Source: Nakamurella panacisegetis
GTDB taxonomy: Bacteria > Actinomycetota > Actinomycetes > Mycobacteriales > Nakamurellaceae
Reading direction: 5' to 3'
NCBI RefSeq assembly: GCF_900104535.1
Contig: NZ_LT629710.1
Location: 2,976,001-3,040,000 of the forward strand
Length of the DNA: 64,000 nucleotides
The translations under genes were made by a program, and so were the position numbers. Below, piece after piece: positions 9,325 to 18,817 of the stretch. Position 1 is the stretch's first letter. Each line of letters starts with the position of its first letter. Under the pieces are notes generated by a model, which was not told where the DNA came from, did no database searches, and saw nothing but the letters and a program-made list of their open reading frames with translations.

Positions 9325-10290
9325 ATGACGATGACCCCCGAACACGCACAGTGGTTTGCCGAGACTTTCTCCAAGCTGGTCGCCAACGTCGGCCAGGTGG
9401 TGCTGGGCAAACCGCGCACCATCGGGCTGGCCTTCACGTGCCTGTTGTCCGAGGGTCACATGCTGCTCGAGGATTTCCCCGGCACCGGGAAGACGTCTCT
9501 GGCCCGTGCCCTCGCCCAGACCGTGCAGGGGACGACCAACCGGATCCAGTTCACCCCGGATCTGCTGCCCAGCGACGTCACCGGAGTGACGATCTACGAC
9601 CAGCAGACCGGGCACTTCCAGTTCCACCAGGGCCCGATCTTCGCGTCGATCGTGCTGGCCGACGAGATCAACCGGGCCTCGCCCAAGACCCAGTCGGCGC
9701 TGTTGGAGGTGATGGAGGAATCCAAGGTCACCGTCGACGGCGAGACCCACGAGGTCGGGTATCCGTTCATGGTGATCGCCACCCAGAACCCGATCGAACA
9801 GGCCGGAACCTACCGGCTGCCCGAGGCGCAGCTGGACCGGTTCCTGATGAAAGCGTCGCTGGGCTACCCCGACCACGCGTCGACGGTGGAGATCCTGGGC
9901 GCGATCGGCACCCGGAGCCGGCCGAAGGTGGTGGCGCCGCTGATCACCAGCGCGGCGGTGATCGACATGATCGAGCTCGCCTCCACCGTGCACGTCGATC
10001 CCTCGGTGCTGGAGTACGTTTCGCACATCGCCGAGGCCACCCGCCTCGCGCCCGAGACGACGCTCGGGGTCTCGGTCCGCGGATGCCTGGCCCTCGTGCG
10101 GGCGGCGAAGACCTGGGCCGCCGCCAACGGGCGCCACTTCGTCGTGCCGGACGACATCAAGGCTCTGGCCGAACCCGTCCTGGCCCATCGGATCCTGCTC
10201 GACCCGGAGGCCGAATTCGCCGGGGCGAGCGTCCCGGCCGTCCTGAGCCGCATCATCACCGAGATCGCCCCGCCGCAGCGCCGGGCGTGA
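9325..10290 (+). CDS. MoxR-family AAA+ ATPase
   Basis: The product has 321 residues, the usual MoxR size. Walker A is at 51-58 (FPGTGKTS), Walker B/sensor region reads LADEINRASPKTQSALLEVMEE, and sensor 1 is IATQNPIEQ; all are canonical. MoxR ATPases act as chaperone-like remodelling machines, normally with a DUF58 or VWA partner, and here the DUF58 gene is next. I placed the start at ATG 9325, about ten bases after GAGAGAG; GTG 9313 in the same frame is the alternative and would add four residues. The gene lies 23 bases after the giant Ig/FN3 gene and probably helps fold or assemble the exported scaffold or the translocon. Confidence 0.92.
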   Translation: MTMTPEHAQWFAETFSKLVANVGQVVLGKPRTIGLAFTCLLSEGHMLLEDFPGTGKTSLARALAQTVQGTTNRIQFTPDLLPSDVTGVTIYDQQTGHFQFHQGPIFASIVLADEINRASPKTQSALLEVMEESKVTVDGETHEVGYPFMVIATQNPIEQAGTYRLPEAQLDRFLMKASLGYPDHASTVEILGAIGTRSRPKVVAPLITSAAVIDMIELASTVHVDPSVLEYVSHIAEATRLAPETTLGVSVRGCLALVRAAKTWAAANGRHFVVPDDIKALAEPVLAHRILLDPEAEFAGASVPAVLSRIITEIAPPQRRA

Positions 10291-10333
10291 AGCCCGGCCC
10301 GTCGTCCGATCTCGCCATCCACAGGAGTCACCC

Positions 10334-11566
10334 GTGAGTCTTCTCGCCCCCCGTCCGGCCGCACCCGGGACCGGACCGACCGCTGGTGGCCGGCGCCCGC
10401 AGGCCGGCCTCGGGCGAGGGTTACGGGTCGTCACCCCGATCGGGTGGACCGCGGTGGGCGCCGCCGTGGTGTTCTTCGCCGCCTCGAGATGGACCGGCTG
10501 GCCGGAACTCTCGGTGGTGGCGGTGGCCCTGGCCGCTGCGCTGGTGGTCGCGTCCGTGTTCGTCGTCGGCCGGTCGCGGTACCGGGTCGTTCTCGACCTG
10601 CGCAGCGAGCGGGTCGTCGTCGGTGAGCCGGCCACCGGCCGGATGCTGGTGAGCAACACCTCCGGCTCCCGCCTGCTGCCGGTGCGGATGGAACTGCCGG
10701 TCGGGGCGGCGATCCCGTCCATCTCGATCCCGTCGCTGGCCAAGGACGCGGTGCACGAGGAACTGTTCGTCATCCCGACCGCGCGGCGGGGGGTGATCGT
10801 GGTCGGCCCGGCGCGATCGGTCCGTGGGGATGCCTTCGGCCTGTTCCGCCGGTCGGTCCGGTGGACCGAACCGGAACTGCTGTACGTGCATCCGCGGACC
10901 GTCCCGCTCGAGGGCACCAGCCCGGGGTTCATCCAGGATCTCGAGGGTGAGGCGACCAAGGAACTGTCGAACAACGACGTGTCGTTCCACGCCCTGCGCG
11001 GTTACGTTCCGGGTGACGACCGGCGGTACATCCACTGGAAGACGACGGCGCGGACCGGCGTGGTGATGGTGCGTCAGTTCGAGGAGACCAGACGGTCCCA
11101 CCTGGCCGTCGCCCTCTCGGTGCGGATGCAGGACTACGGCAGCGAAGCCGAATTCGAGATCGCCGTCGCATCGGCCGCCTCGCTGGGCGTGCAGGCCTTC
11201 CGCGAGGAACGGGCGGTGTCGGTCGTCCCGGGCGACCGGCCGCTCCGAGCCGCCACCGCCCGCCGACTGCTTGACGGGATCGCCGGAGTCGAATGGTCCG
11301 ACACCACCGACGGGGTGGCCACGGCGGCCAGGAACACGGCGGCCACGGTGCCTGACGTGTCGGTCGCGATCGTCCTCTGCGGGAGCGAGCCGACGGTGGC
11401 GCAGATCCGTTCCGCGGCCACGGCTTTCCCGGTCGGCGTGCGCGTGGTCGCGGTCCGGGTGGAACGAGGCGCGCCGATCGCGGTCCGACGCGTCGGCTCC
11501 CTTCCCGTCCTGACCATCGGCGCCCTCGACGACCTGGCCCGCGCCCTCCGGGCGGTGCGCGCATGA
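10334..11566 (+). CDS. DUF58 domain membrane protein, MoxR partner
   Basis: GTG start preceded by AGGAG at 10322-10326. The 410-residue protein has two hydrophobic segments near residues 30-80 and then the DUF58 signature FHALRGYVPGDDRRYIHWKTTARTG around 215-240. DUF58 proteins are von-Willebrand-like adaptors that work with MoxR ATPases, commonly in moxR-DUF58-transglutaminase operons as here. The stop overlaps the next start (ATGA, 11563-11566), so translation is coupled. The specific client is unknown; the envelope proteins of this locus are the obvious candidates. Confidence 0.9.
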   Translation: MSLLAPRPAAPGTGPTAGGRRPQAGLGRGLRVVTPIGWTAVGAAVVFFAASRWTGWPELSVVAVALAAALVVASVFVVGRSRYRVVLDLRSERVVVGEPATGRMLVSNTSGSRLLPVRMELPVGAAIPSISIPSLAKDAVHEELFVIPTARRGVIVVGPARSVRGDAFGLFRRSVRWTEPELLYVHPRTVPLEGTSPGFIQDLEGEATKELSNNDVSFHALRGYVPGDDRRYIHWKTTARTGVVMVRQFEETRRSHLAVALSVRMQDYGSEAEFEIAVASAASLGVQAFREERAVSVVPGDRPLRAATARRLLDGIAGVEWSDTTDGVATAARNTAATVPDVSVAIVLCGSEPTVAQIRSAATAFPVGVRVVAVRVERGAPIAVRRVGSLPVLTIGALDDLARALRAVRA

Positions 11567-13836
11567 CGGCATACGTCGCCGGCCGGCCGGCGACCCGGAG
11601 CGGCCGGCGCGCATCGGCCACGCTCGTTCTCGCCGTGGGGATCGCCGCTCTGGTGGTGGCCGGCTCCCTGGCCCTGCAACCGGCCTACGGCGGGCAACGC
11701 TGGCTGGTCGCCGCGGTGGGCGGCGCGGCGACCGGCGCCCTGGTGGCCTGGGGTGCAGCAAGGCTCGCTCTGCCGTGGTTCTTCTCGGTGCTGGGGCTGG
11801 TGGTGGCCTACCTTCTCTTCGGAGCTGCCCTGGCCACTCCGAGCGTCGCGGCGGGAGGGATCGCGCCCACCCTGGAATCGACCCGGCTGCTGGTCCTGGG
11901 AGTCGTCACGTCGTGGCGGCAGGCACTCACGGTCGCCGTCCCGGTCGGCTCGTCGGGGGCGCTGCTGGTGCCGGTCTTCCTGTCTACCCTGGTGCTGAGT
12001 CACGTCGGCGCCACCATCGCCGTCCGGACCCGCCGGCCGCTGTTCGCGTTGCTGGCGCCGACCGTCATGCTGGCGGTCGCGGCGTTGATGGGCACCTCGG
12101 ATTCCCACCTGCCGCTGGTCTCCGGCGGCGTGCTGGCCGTCGGCGGACTGATCCTGGCCTCGGCGGTCGGCGTGGGGGACGCCCGGCTGAACCTCCGCAA
12201 ACCGGTGTCCGGAATCCTGGTGCTGGCGGCCGCCGTCGCCGCGGTGCTGTTCGCGGGCGGACCCACGGCGCCCGGGAGTCCCCGGGTGGCGCTGCGGACC
12301 TACGTCAATCCGCCGTTCGACCCGCAGACCTACCCGAGCCCGCTGTCCGGGTTCCGCAACTACGTCGGATCCGACGAGGCGAAGAAGGTCAAGCTGTTCA
12401 GCATCAGCGGACTGCCGGACGACGTCGACGTCCGGCTGGCCGCGCTGGACTCCTACGACGGCGTTGCGTTCGGCGTCACCTCCGACACCGGAGCGTTCGC
12501 CCGGGTCGGGGACAAGATCGCCGAATCGGTGACCGGAACACAGGTCTCGGCCCACCTGACCGTCCAAGGCTATCAGGGCGTGTATCTGCCGACCGCCGGC
12601 CATCTGACCGGGATCGAGTTCTCCGGCGATCGGGCGGCCACCCTCACCGAGGCCTTCCGGTACGCCACCGGCAGTGCGGTCGGTGTCGAGCCCGATGGTC
12701 TGCGGCCCGGTGACACCTACGATTTCACCGCCCTCGTGCCGGCCGATCCGACCGACGGCCAGATGGCCTCGGCAGCTGTGGACAACTCCACCGGGATCGT
12801 CGCGCCGGCGAAGATCCCGGACGCGGCCCGGACCGCCGCGACCAAGTACACCGGTGCGGTGGACGGCGCCTACGCGAAGGCCAAGGCCATGGCCGACGGT
12901 CTCAAGGCGGCCGGGCACCTCAGCCACGGGTCGAAGACCGAAACGCGGCAATCGCCCTCCGGACACGGCATCGACCGGCTCACGCGACTGCTGACCGACC
13001 CGCAGATGATCGGTGATCAGGAGCAGTTCGCCCCGGCCCTGTCGATGATGCTGTGGTCCCAGGGCATCCCGAACCGGGTCGTCATGGGATTCGCCACCGG
13101 AAAGCACGGAACCGCGCCGGTCACGGTGACCGGAGGGGATGTCACCGCCTGGGTCGAGGTGCCGTTCGCCGGGGTCGGCTGGGTGTCGTTCGACCCGACC
13201 CCGGACCAGAACTCACAGGCGCCGCAACCGATACCTCGGCAATCGGCGCCCAAACCCCAGGTGGTCCAGCCGCCGCCGCCACCCCCGCCGCCCGGTCAGG
13301 CCAAGACGTCCGAGGTCGATCAGAGCCAGTCCAGCGACAAGAACCCCGACGACAACAAGAAGAACGACCCTCCGCCGCCCGGCAGCGCCGCTTCCGGATT
13401 CTGGTGGGCCATCGGCCTCGGGGCCGGCGGCCTGATGCTGCTGATCGCGGCGGGAGTGGCCCTGATCCTGTGGCTCAAGGCCCGCCGCCGTGCTCGGCGC
13501 CGGAACGCCCCTGCGCCCCCGGACCGCATATCCGGCGGGTGGAACCAGGTGCTGGACGAGGCGACCGATTTCGGCTGGGCCGTGCCGGACAGACGCACCC
13601 GCTCGGAAGCCGCTGCCGACCTTGACGAACGATTCGCCACCGGCACCGTCCTGCTGGCCCGGGAGGCCGACGCGAGAGTGTTCGGGCCGGATGCCGTCGA
13701 CGACGAGCAGGCCGCCCGGTTCTGGACCGAGGTCGACGCGGCCCTGCTCGGCCTGCAGACCGGACACGGTAGGTGGCGGCGCCTGCGGGCCCGGGTCTCC
13801 ATCGCGTCCCTACGCCGAGAAGACGGGCGCCGATAG
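11563..13836 (+). CDS. Transglutaminase-fold membrane protein lacking catalytic Cys and His
   Basis: This 757-residue TgpA-like protein has a cluster of about six N-terminal membrane helices (to ~residue 240), an outer domain with the transglutaminase core near 470-550, a Pro-rich linker, a further helix near 612-640 and a cytoplasmic tail. In active family members the core reads G-x-C-x-x-F/Y-A and later a HAWVEV motif. Here they read GDQEQFA (Q486 where Cys is expected) and TAWVEV (T528 where His is expected), while FDP with D544 remains. It should therefore be inactive as a protease or transglutaminase and is more likely a structural partner. It completes the moxR-DUF58-transglutaminase trio and abuts the ATPase gene without a gap. 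Confidence 0.88.
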   Translation: MTAYVAGRPATRSGRRASATLVLAVGIAALVVAGSLALQPAYGGQRWLVAAVGGAATGALVAWGAARLALPWFFSVLGLVVAYLLFGAALATPSVAAGGIAPTLESTRLLVLGVVTSWRQALTVAVPVGSSGALLVPVFLSTLVLSHVGATIAVRTRRPLFALLAPTVMLAVAALMGTSDSHLPLVSGGVLAVGGLILASAVGVGDARLNLRKPVSGILVLAAAVAAVLFAGGPTAPGSPRVALRTYVNPPFDPQTYPSPLSGFRNYVGSDEAKKVKLFSISGLPDDVDVRLAALDSYDGVAFGVTSDTGAFARVGDKIAESVTGTQVSAHLTVQGYQGVYLPTAGHLTGIEFSGDRAATLTEAFRYATGSAVGVEPDGLRPGDTYDFTALVPADPTDGQMASAAVDNSTGIVAPAKIPDAARTAATKYTGAVDGAYAKAKAMADGLKAAGHLSHGSKTETRQSPSGHGIDRLTRLLTDPQMIGDQEQFAPALSMMLWSQGIPNRVVMGFATGKHGTAPVTVTGGDVTAWVEVPFAGVGWVSFDPTPDQNSQAPQPIPRQSAPKPQVVQPPPPPPPPGQAKTSEVDQSQSSDKNPDDNKKNDPPPPGSAASGFWWAIGLGAGGLMLLIAAGVALILWLKARRRARRRNAPAPPDRISGGWNQVLDEATDFGWAVPDRRTRSEAAADLDERFATGTVLLAREADARVFGPDAVDDEQAARFWTEVDAALLGLQTGHGRWRRLRARVSIASLRREDGRR

Positions 13837-16800
13837 ATGAAGCTCAAGTTCACGCTGGTACGACCGGGGGGCCAGACGGTGGATCTGGTCGCGACGGTGG
13901 ACGCCACCGTGTCCGTCGGCGACCTGGCCTCGGCAGTCGAGCGCTGCGACCCGGTGCGCCAGGCCCAGGGCGCACGCGCCCCGCGGCTATCGGTGTCCGC
14001 CATTCGATCCGGCGAGGCATCGGCCCGCGGCACGGCCGGCGACGGGCCGGTACTGACCCTGCGGGTGCACGCGGGCGGCCCGCAAGGGCCCACATCCGTG
14101 CTGGCCGCCGGCATCCCGTTGGCCACCAGCGGACTTCGGTCCGGCTCGTTCGTCTCGTTGGCGGCGGTCACCGAGCAGTGGCACGCGCCGGGCGCGAACG
14201 GAGGCCCCTCGGCGGCCACCCTCACCGTCCTGACCGGGCCGGAGGCCGGGCGGACGATCCCGCTGCGCGAGGGCACCTGCTTCCTGGGCCGGGCCCCGGC
14301 CTGCGACATCCGGCTGACCGATCCGCTGGTCTCCAAGCGTCACGCGCGGATCACCATCGGCGACACCGCGGAGATCATCGACCTGGGCTCGGCCAACGGT
14401 CTGGTGATCGGGGGAGTGGCCGTGCCCAGGGCGGTGCTGCGGCCGCAGGATCGGGTGATCGTCGGTGACACCGCTATCGGGATCACCCTGCACCGGACGT
14501 CCGCGTCGTCGCCGACGGCGACGGCCGACGTCGATTTCAACCGCTCGCCCCGGCTCGACCCCACCTACGCCGGGCTCCGGTTCGAGGCCCCAGAGGCCCC
14601 GGAGCGCCCGCCCCGGGCCCGGTTGCCCATCCTGGCCATGCTGGCTCCGCTGATCATGGGAGCGGCGCTGTTCGCGTTCACCCGCAGCGCCCTGTCCGTC
14701 CTGTTCGTCGCCCTGTCGCCGATCTTGGTCATCGGGTCCTACCTGGACGAGCGATTGCAGAGCAGGCGGAACCTCCGCGAGGCCACCGCGGTGTTCGAGG
14801 AGGCGCTCCGCGCGCTCCGGATCGACCTGCGGCAGGCGCTCGCACTGGAACAGGTCGGGCGGCTGGCCGAGGCACCGTCGACCACGGACTCGGTCGATGC
14901 CATTCACCGCCAGACCGCGTTGCTGTGGACCCGTCGCGGCGAGCACGACCGGTTCCTGACGGCCCGGCTCGGTACCGGCACCCTGCCCAGCCGGCACACG
15001 GTGGTGCTGCCGTCGCGGGCGCGGGCCAAAGCCGAACACTGGCACATGCTCACCGAGCTGCAGTCCGAAGTGGCTCTGGTGCACGGGGTTCCGGTCGTCG
15101 TGGAACTGCCGGCGTGCGGCGGCCTCGGGATCGCCGGTCCTCGGTCGGCCGCCGTCGGTGTGGCCCGCGGCGTGCTGCTGCAGTTCGCCGCATTGCACTC
15201 GCCGGCCGATCTGACCGTCGCCGCCGTCACCTCGAGCGACAGCGGCCGTGATTGGGATGCGTTGAAGTGGCTGCCGCACAACGGTTCTGCGTACTCGCCA
15301 CTGTCGATCGGGCATCTGGCCGACGAGACCGGGGCCGGCACCCGGCTGATCGCCGAGATCGAGCAGCTGATCGTCGATCGCAGCTCCGTCAAGCGTGATC
15401 CCCGGAAGCGGATGATGCCGGCCCTGTTGGTCCTGGTCGAGGACGACGCCCCGGTCGAACGGCACCGGCTGGTCGGCATCGCCGAGAACGGCCCGGAGCA
15501 AGGGATCCACGTGCTGTGGGTGGCCGCGTCGCAGGAGCGGCTGCCGGCGGCCTGCCGGACCTACGTGACCGTGGACCCGGGAACGGGCGAGGTGACGGCG
15601 GGGTTCGTCACCACGGCGTTCGGTGTCGCCCCGGTCGTGTGCGAGACGGTCGACCAGCAGGCGGCCATGCTGGCCGCCCGGGCGCTGGCCCCGGTCGCCG
15701 ACGCCGGAGCGGGGATCGCCGACGAGTCGGATCTGCCCCGCTCGATCTCGTTCCTGACGCTGATCGGGACGGACCTGGCCCAGGACCCGGCCAGTGTCCT
15801 GGAGCGGTGGCACGAGTCCGAGTCAGTCATCGACCGGGCGGCGGCAGCGCCGGTGCCGCGGAAGACGACCAGCCTGCGGGCCGTCGTCGGTCAGGCCGCC
15901 GGCGAGCCGCTCGCCCTCGACCTGCGGACCCAGGGCCCGCATGCCCTGGTCGGCGGTACCACCGGGGCCGGCAAGAGCGAGTTCCTGCAGTCGTGGGTGC
16001 TCGGCATGGCCGCGGGGTATTCGCCCGACACGCTGACCTTCCTGTTCGTCGACTACAAGGGTGGTGCCGCGTTCGCCGACTGCGTCCACCTGCCGCACAC
16101 CGTCGGCCTGGTCACCGATCTCTCGCCGCACCTGGTCCGCCGGGCGCTGGCCTCCCTGAACGCGGAGCTGCGCCACCGGGAACACATCCTCAACGCCAAG
16201 AAGGCCAAGGACCTGCTCGAACTGCAACGGCGCGGCGACCCGGAGGCGCCGCCCAGCCTGGTGATCGTGGTGGACGAGTTCGCCGCGCTGGTGCAGGAGG
16301 TGCCGGAATTCGTCGACGGGGTGGTGAACATCGCGCAGCGCGGCCGTTCCCTCGGTCTGCATCTGATCCTGGCCACCCAACGGCCGGCCGGTGTCATCAA
16401 GGACAACCTGCGGGCGAACACCAACCTGCGGATCGCCCTGCGGATGGCCGACGAGAACGACTCGACGGATGTCCTGGGGGTGCCGTTGGCCGCGGGCTTC
16501 TCGCCGGACATCCCCGGACGCGGTGCGGCCAAGACCGGGCCGGGCCGGATCGCCGGCTTCCAGACCGGCTACGTCGGCGGGTGGTCGCAGCGTGACGCGC
16601 CCGCGGCGCAGGTCAGTGTGGGGGAGCTGGCCTTCGGGCCGGGGCGGCCGTGGGACGAGCCGCAGGTCGAAGATCGCGGTGCCGACGTCGATCTCGGCCC
16701 GACCGACATCGTCCGGCTGGTCGCCACCATCTCCCAGGCCGCCGGCCGGGCCGAGATCCCGGCGCCGCGTAAGCCCTGGCTGCCGGACATGGCGCCGACC

Positions 16801-18282
16801 TACGACCTGCAGTTCTTGGGCCAGCGGCGAGATCGCGAACTGGCCTTGGGGGTGATCGACGATCCGAACGCCCAGCAGCAGCGGACGGCGTACTTCTACC
16901 CGGACCTTGACGGCAACATGGCTGTCTACGGCACCGGCGGCTCCGGGAAGTCCACGCTGCTGCGCACCGTCGCGCTGGCCGCCGGGATCACCCCCCGATC
17001 CGGGCCGTGCCAGGTCTACGGGCTCGACTTCGGCTCGTCGGGGCTGCGCATGCTCGAAACGCTGCCCCACGTCGGCAGCATCATCTCCGGCGACGACGAC
17101 GAGCGGATCAACCGACTGATGCGCTGGCTGAAGACGGTGCTGGACGAGCGGGCCGGTCGGTACGCCGCAGTCCGGGCGGGCAGCATCACCGAGTACCGCG
17201 ACATCAGCGGCCACCACGACGAGCCGCGGATCCTGTTGCTGGTCGACGGTATCGCCAATTTCCGGCAGCAGTACGAAAGTCACGCCGTCGCGTCGATCTT
17301 CGCCATGTTCACCCAGATCGCCGCCGACGGCCGTCCGGTCGGCGTCCACGTGGTGGTGACCGCGGACCGGGCGGCGTCGATCCCCAGCTCGCTCCGGGCC
17401 GCGATCCAGCGGACGGCCGTGCTCCGTCTGGCCGACGACAGCGACTACAACTTCCTGGGCGTGCCGGCCGACGCCATGGACGGCAATTCCCCGCCCGGGC
17501 GGGGCGTCCTGGACGGTCTCGACCTGCAGGTGGCGGTGCTCGGCGGCAGCCCCAACCTGGCCGTGCAGTCCAAGGCGGTCGATGATCTGGCCCGGACCCT
17601 GCGGGCACGTGGGGTGGTCGACGCGCCGGCCATCGGGCGCCTGCCGAACCGCGTGTTGCTGGCCGAGCTACCGCCGGGCACATCCGGGGTGCCGATCGGG
17701 ATCGCCGGAAACACCTTGGCCCCCATCGAATTCGAGCCCGAGGGCTATTGGGTTCTGGCCGGCCCGCCCGGGTCCGGTACGCCCGACGTGCTGGTCGGTC
17801 TGGCGGCGGCCATCGCCCGGGACCGGCCCGGCATCCAGCGCCTGCTGGTGTCCGGCCGGAAGTCCGCGGTCGAACCGTCGCTGCCCTGGACGGCGATCCT
17901 ACGGACCGACGACGACCTCGAGCGCTGGACGGCCGCGGTGGCCGCCGCGGCCGCGACGACGGTGCTGTTCGTCGAGGACGTGGCCGGGCTGGTTGGCACG
18001 GCGATGGAGCAGGCCGTGTTCAACCTGGCCCAGGCCCTCGGCCGGGCGGGTGGAGGGGTCATCGCCGAGTCCGAGACCGGCACCTGGTCGCAGTACAGCG
18101 ACCTGCTCAAGCTGCTGCGCGGACAGCGGAAGGGGTTCCTGGTCCAGCCGGACCAGGCTGACGGGGACAACCTGCTGCGCACCGACCTGCCCCGCGGTCA
18201 ACGCAAAGATTTCGCCGTCTGCGGCGGGGCGTTCGTGCTCAACGGGTCCGTTACCAAGGTGCAGTTCGTCGAGGCCAGCTGA
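13837..18282 (+). CDS. Type VII secretion FtsK/SpoIIIE ATPase with N-terminal FHA domain (EssC/EccC-like)
   Basis: The start ATG follows the upstream TAG directly. The 1481-residue order is as follows. A ubiquitin-like or FHA-like beta region is at ~1-95. An FHA domain at ~128-222 has FLGRAPACDIRL, SKRHARI and DLGSANG. Two membrane helices lie at ~261-305. FtsK domain 1 follows, with Walker A TGAGKSEF near 708-716 and Walker B LVIVVDEF near 807. Domain 2 has Walker A TGGSGKST near 1033-1040, and its Walker B-like LLLVDG lacks the Glu. Domain 3 is degenerate (PPGSGTPD near 1308). FHA before two helices is the EssC plan of Firmicutes rather than mycobacterial EccC. It should energise export of the WXG100 proteins encoded just downstream. 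Confidence 0.93.
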   Translation: MKLKFTLVRPGGQTVDLVATVDATVSVGDLASAVERCDPVRQAQGARAPRLSVSAIRSGEASARGTAGDGPVLTLRVHAGGPQGPTSVLAAGIPLATSGLRSGSFVSLAAVTEQWHAPGANGGPSAATLTVLTGPEAGRTIPLREGTCFLGRAPACDIRLTDPLVSKRHARITIGDTAEIIDLGSANGLVIGGVAVPRAVLRPQDRVIVGDTAIGITLHRTSASSPTATADVDFNRSPRLDPTYAGLRFEAPEAPERPPRARLPILAMLAPLIMGAALFAFTRSALSVLFVALSPILVIGSYLDERLQSRRNLREATAVFEEALRALRIDLRQALALEQVGRLAEAPSTTDSVDAIHRQTALLWTRRGEHDRFLTARLGTGTLPSRHTVVLPSRARAKAEHWHMLTELQSEVALVHGVPVVVELPACGGLGIAGPRSAAVGVARGVLLQFAALHSPADLTVAAVTSSDSGRDWDALKWLPHNGSAYSPLSIGHLADETGAGTRLIAEIEQLIVDRSSVKRDPRKRMMPALLVLVEDDAPVERHRLVGIAENGPEQGIHVLWVAASQERLPAACRTYVTVDPGTGEVTAGFVTTAFGVAPVVCETVDQQAAMLAARALAPVADAGAGIADESDLPRSISFLTLIGTDLAQDPASVLERWHESESVIDRAAAAPVPRKTTSLRAVVGQAAGEPLALDLRTQGPHALVGGTTGAGKSEFLQSWVLGMAAGYSPDTLTFLFVDYKGGAAFADCVHLPHTVGLVTDLSPHLVRRALASLNAELRHREHILNAKKAKDLLELQRRGDPEAPPSLVIVVDEFAALVQEVPEFVDGVVNIAQRGRSLGLHLILATQRPAGVIKDNLRANTNLRIALRMADENDSTDVLGVPLAAGFSPDIPGRGAAKTGPGRIAGFQTGYVGGWSQRDAPAAQVSVGELAFGPGRPWDEPQVEDRGADVDLGPTDIVRLVATISQAAGRAEIPAPRKPWLPDMAPTYDLQFLGQRRDRELALGVIDDPNAQQQRTAYFYPDLDGNMAVYGTGGSGKSTLLRTVALAAGITPRSGPCQVYGLDFGSSGLRMLETLPHVGSIISGDDDERINRLMRWLKTVLDERAGRYAAVRAGSITEYRDISGHHDEPRILLLVDGIANFRQQYESHAVASIFAMFTQIAADGRPVGVHVVVTADRAASIPSSLRAAIQRTAVLRLADDSDYNFLGVPADAMDGNSPPGRGVLDGLDLQVAVLGGSPNLAVQSKAVDDLARTLRARGVVDAPAIGRLPNRVLLAELPPGTSGVPIGIAGNTLAPIEFEPEGYWVLAGPPGSGTPDVLVGLAAAIARDRPGIQRLLVSGRKSAVEPSLPWTAILRTDDDLERWTAAVAAAAATTVLFVEDVAGLVGTAMEQAVFNLAQALGRAGGGVIAESETGTWSQYSDLLKLLRGQRKGFLVQPDQADGDNLLRTDLPRGQRKDFAVCGGAFVLNGSVTKVQFVEAS

Positions 18283-18304
18283 CCGCCCGTCAGGGGAGAA
18301 CGGG

Positions 18305-18350
18305 ATGGGTAGTGCTGCCCATTGCCGGTTCCGACCAGATCCCATAACTT
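18305..18350 (+). promoter_or_regulatory. Promoter P1 with imperfect palindrome, upstream of first WXG100 gene
   Basis: ATGGGTAGTGCTGCCCAT (18305-18322) is an imperfect palindrome with perfect ATGGG/CCCAT ends. It overlaps by one base a -35-like TTGCCG (18322-18327), followed by a 17-base spacer and a -10-like TAACTT (18345-18350). The same arrangement recurs at 18696-18741. The palindrome centre falls about 43 bases before the predicted start site, the position of a class II activator; an activator or repressor is inferred, not shown. Confidence 0.65.
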
Positions 18351-18410
18351 TGGTCTCACCTCCCGCCGGGGGGTGGGGAATCAAAAAGACGCTGAAAAGG
18401 AGCATTCATC

Positions 18411-18686
18411 ATGTCGCTCGTCGGAATGGATGTTGATGTCGTCAAGGGGATCGGCAAGGATCTGGGGACCCAGGCCCAGGCGATCCAGACGTCGATCAAC
18501 GCGATCAACAAGTTGCTGGACAACGCGAAGCAGAACTGGAAGGGCAAGGATTCCGACCACTTCGAGCAGCTCTGGCACGGGCAGTACCAGGGCCAGATGC
18601 GCAAGATCCAGTCCGACATCGAGGATCTGGGCAAGGCCGCCATCAAGAACGCCGGTGAGCAGGAGCGCACGTCCGGTTCCTACTGA
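18411..18686 (+). CDS. WXG100 family (Esx-like) secreted protein, copy 1
   Basis: This 91-residue helical-hairpin protein has the WXG turn as NWKGKDSDHFEQLW (W43-K-G45). AAAGGAG lies eight bases before the ATG. WXG100 proteins are the small substrates of type VII secretion and fold as two antiparallel helices, usually as dimers. The usual C-terminal YxxxD/E export signal is not visible; the chain ends TSGSY. It follows the EssC-like ATPase after 128 bases, but with its own promoter (18305-18350), so it can be made in excess of the machinery. It matches the second copy at 89 of 91 residues, so homodimers or mixed dimers are both possible. Confidence 0.93.
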   Translation: MSLVGMDVDVVKGIGKDLGTQAQAIQTSINAINKLLDNAKQNWKGKDSDHFEQLWHGQYQGQMRKIQSDIEDLGKAAIKNAGEQERTSGSY

Positions 18687-18695
18687 CCGGCAGGC

Positions 18696-18741
18696 ATGGG
18701 TAGTTGTGCCCATTGCCCCATCACGAATTGCGAATTACATT
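18696..18741 (+). promoter_or_regulatory. Promoter P2 with imperfect palindrome, upstream of second WXG100 gene
   Basis: ATGGGTAGTTGTGCCCAT (18696-18713) shares its outer bases with the palindrome of P1 and again overlaps by one base a -35-like TTGCCC (18713-18718). A 17-base spacer then leads to TACATT (18736-18741), which fits TANNNT. Sequence between the boxes differs from P1, so conservation is confined to the palindrome and promoter elements. That supports function. Confidence 0.65.
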
Positions 18742-18817
18742 TCGATCATCGTCTGGATCGGGGCGGCGAAACGTCAGCCCCAAAGCCTGAACTCTGCTCT
18801 TGAAAGGAGCATTCATC

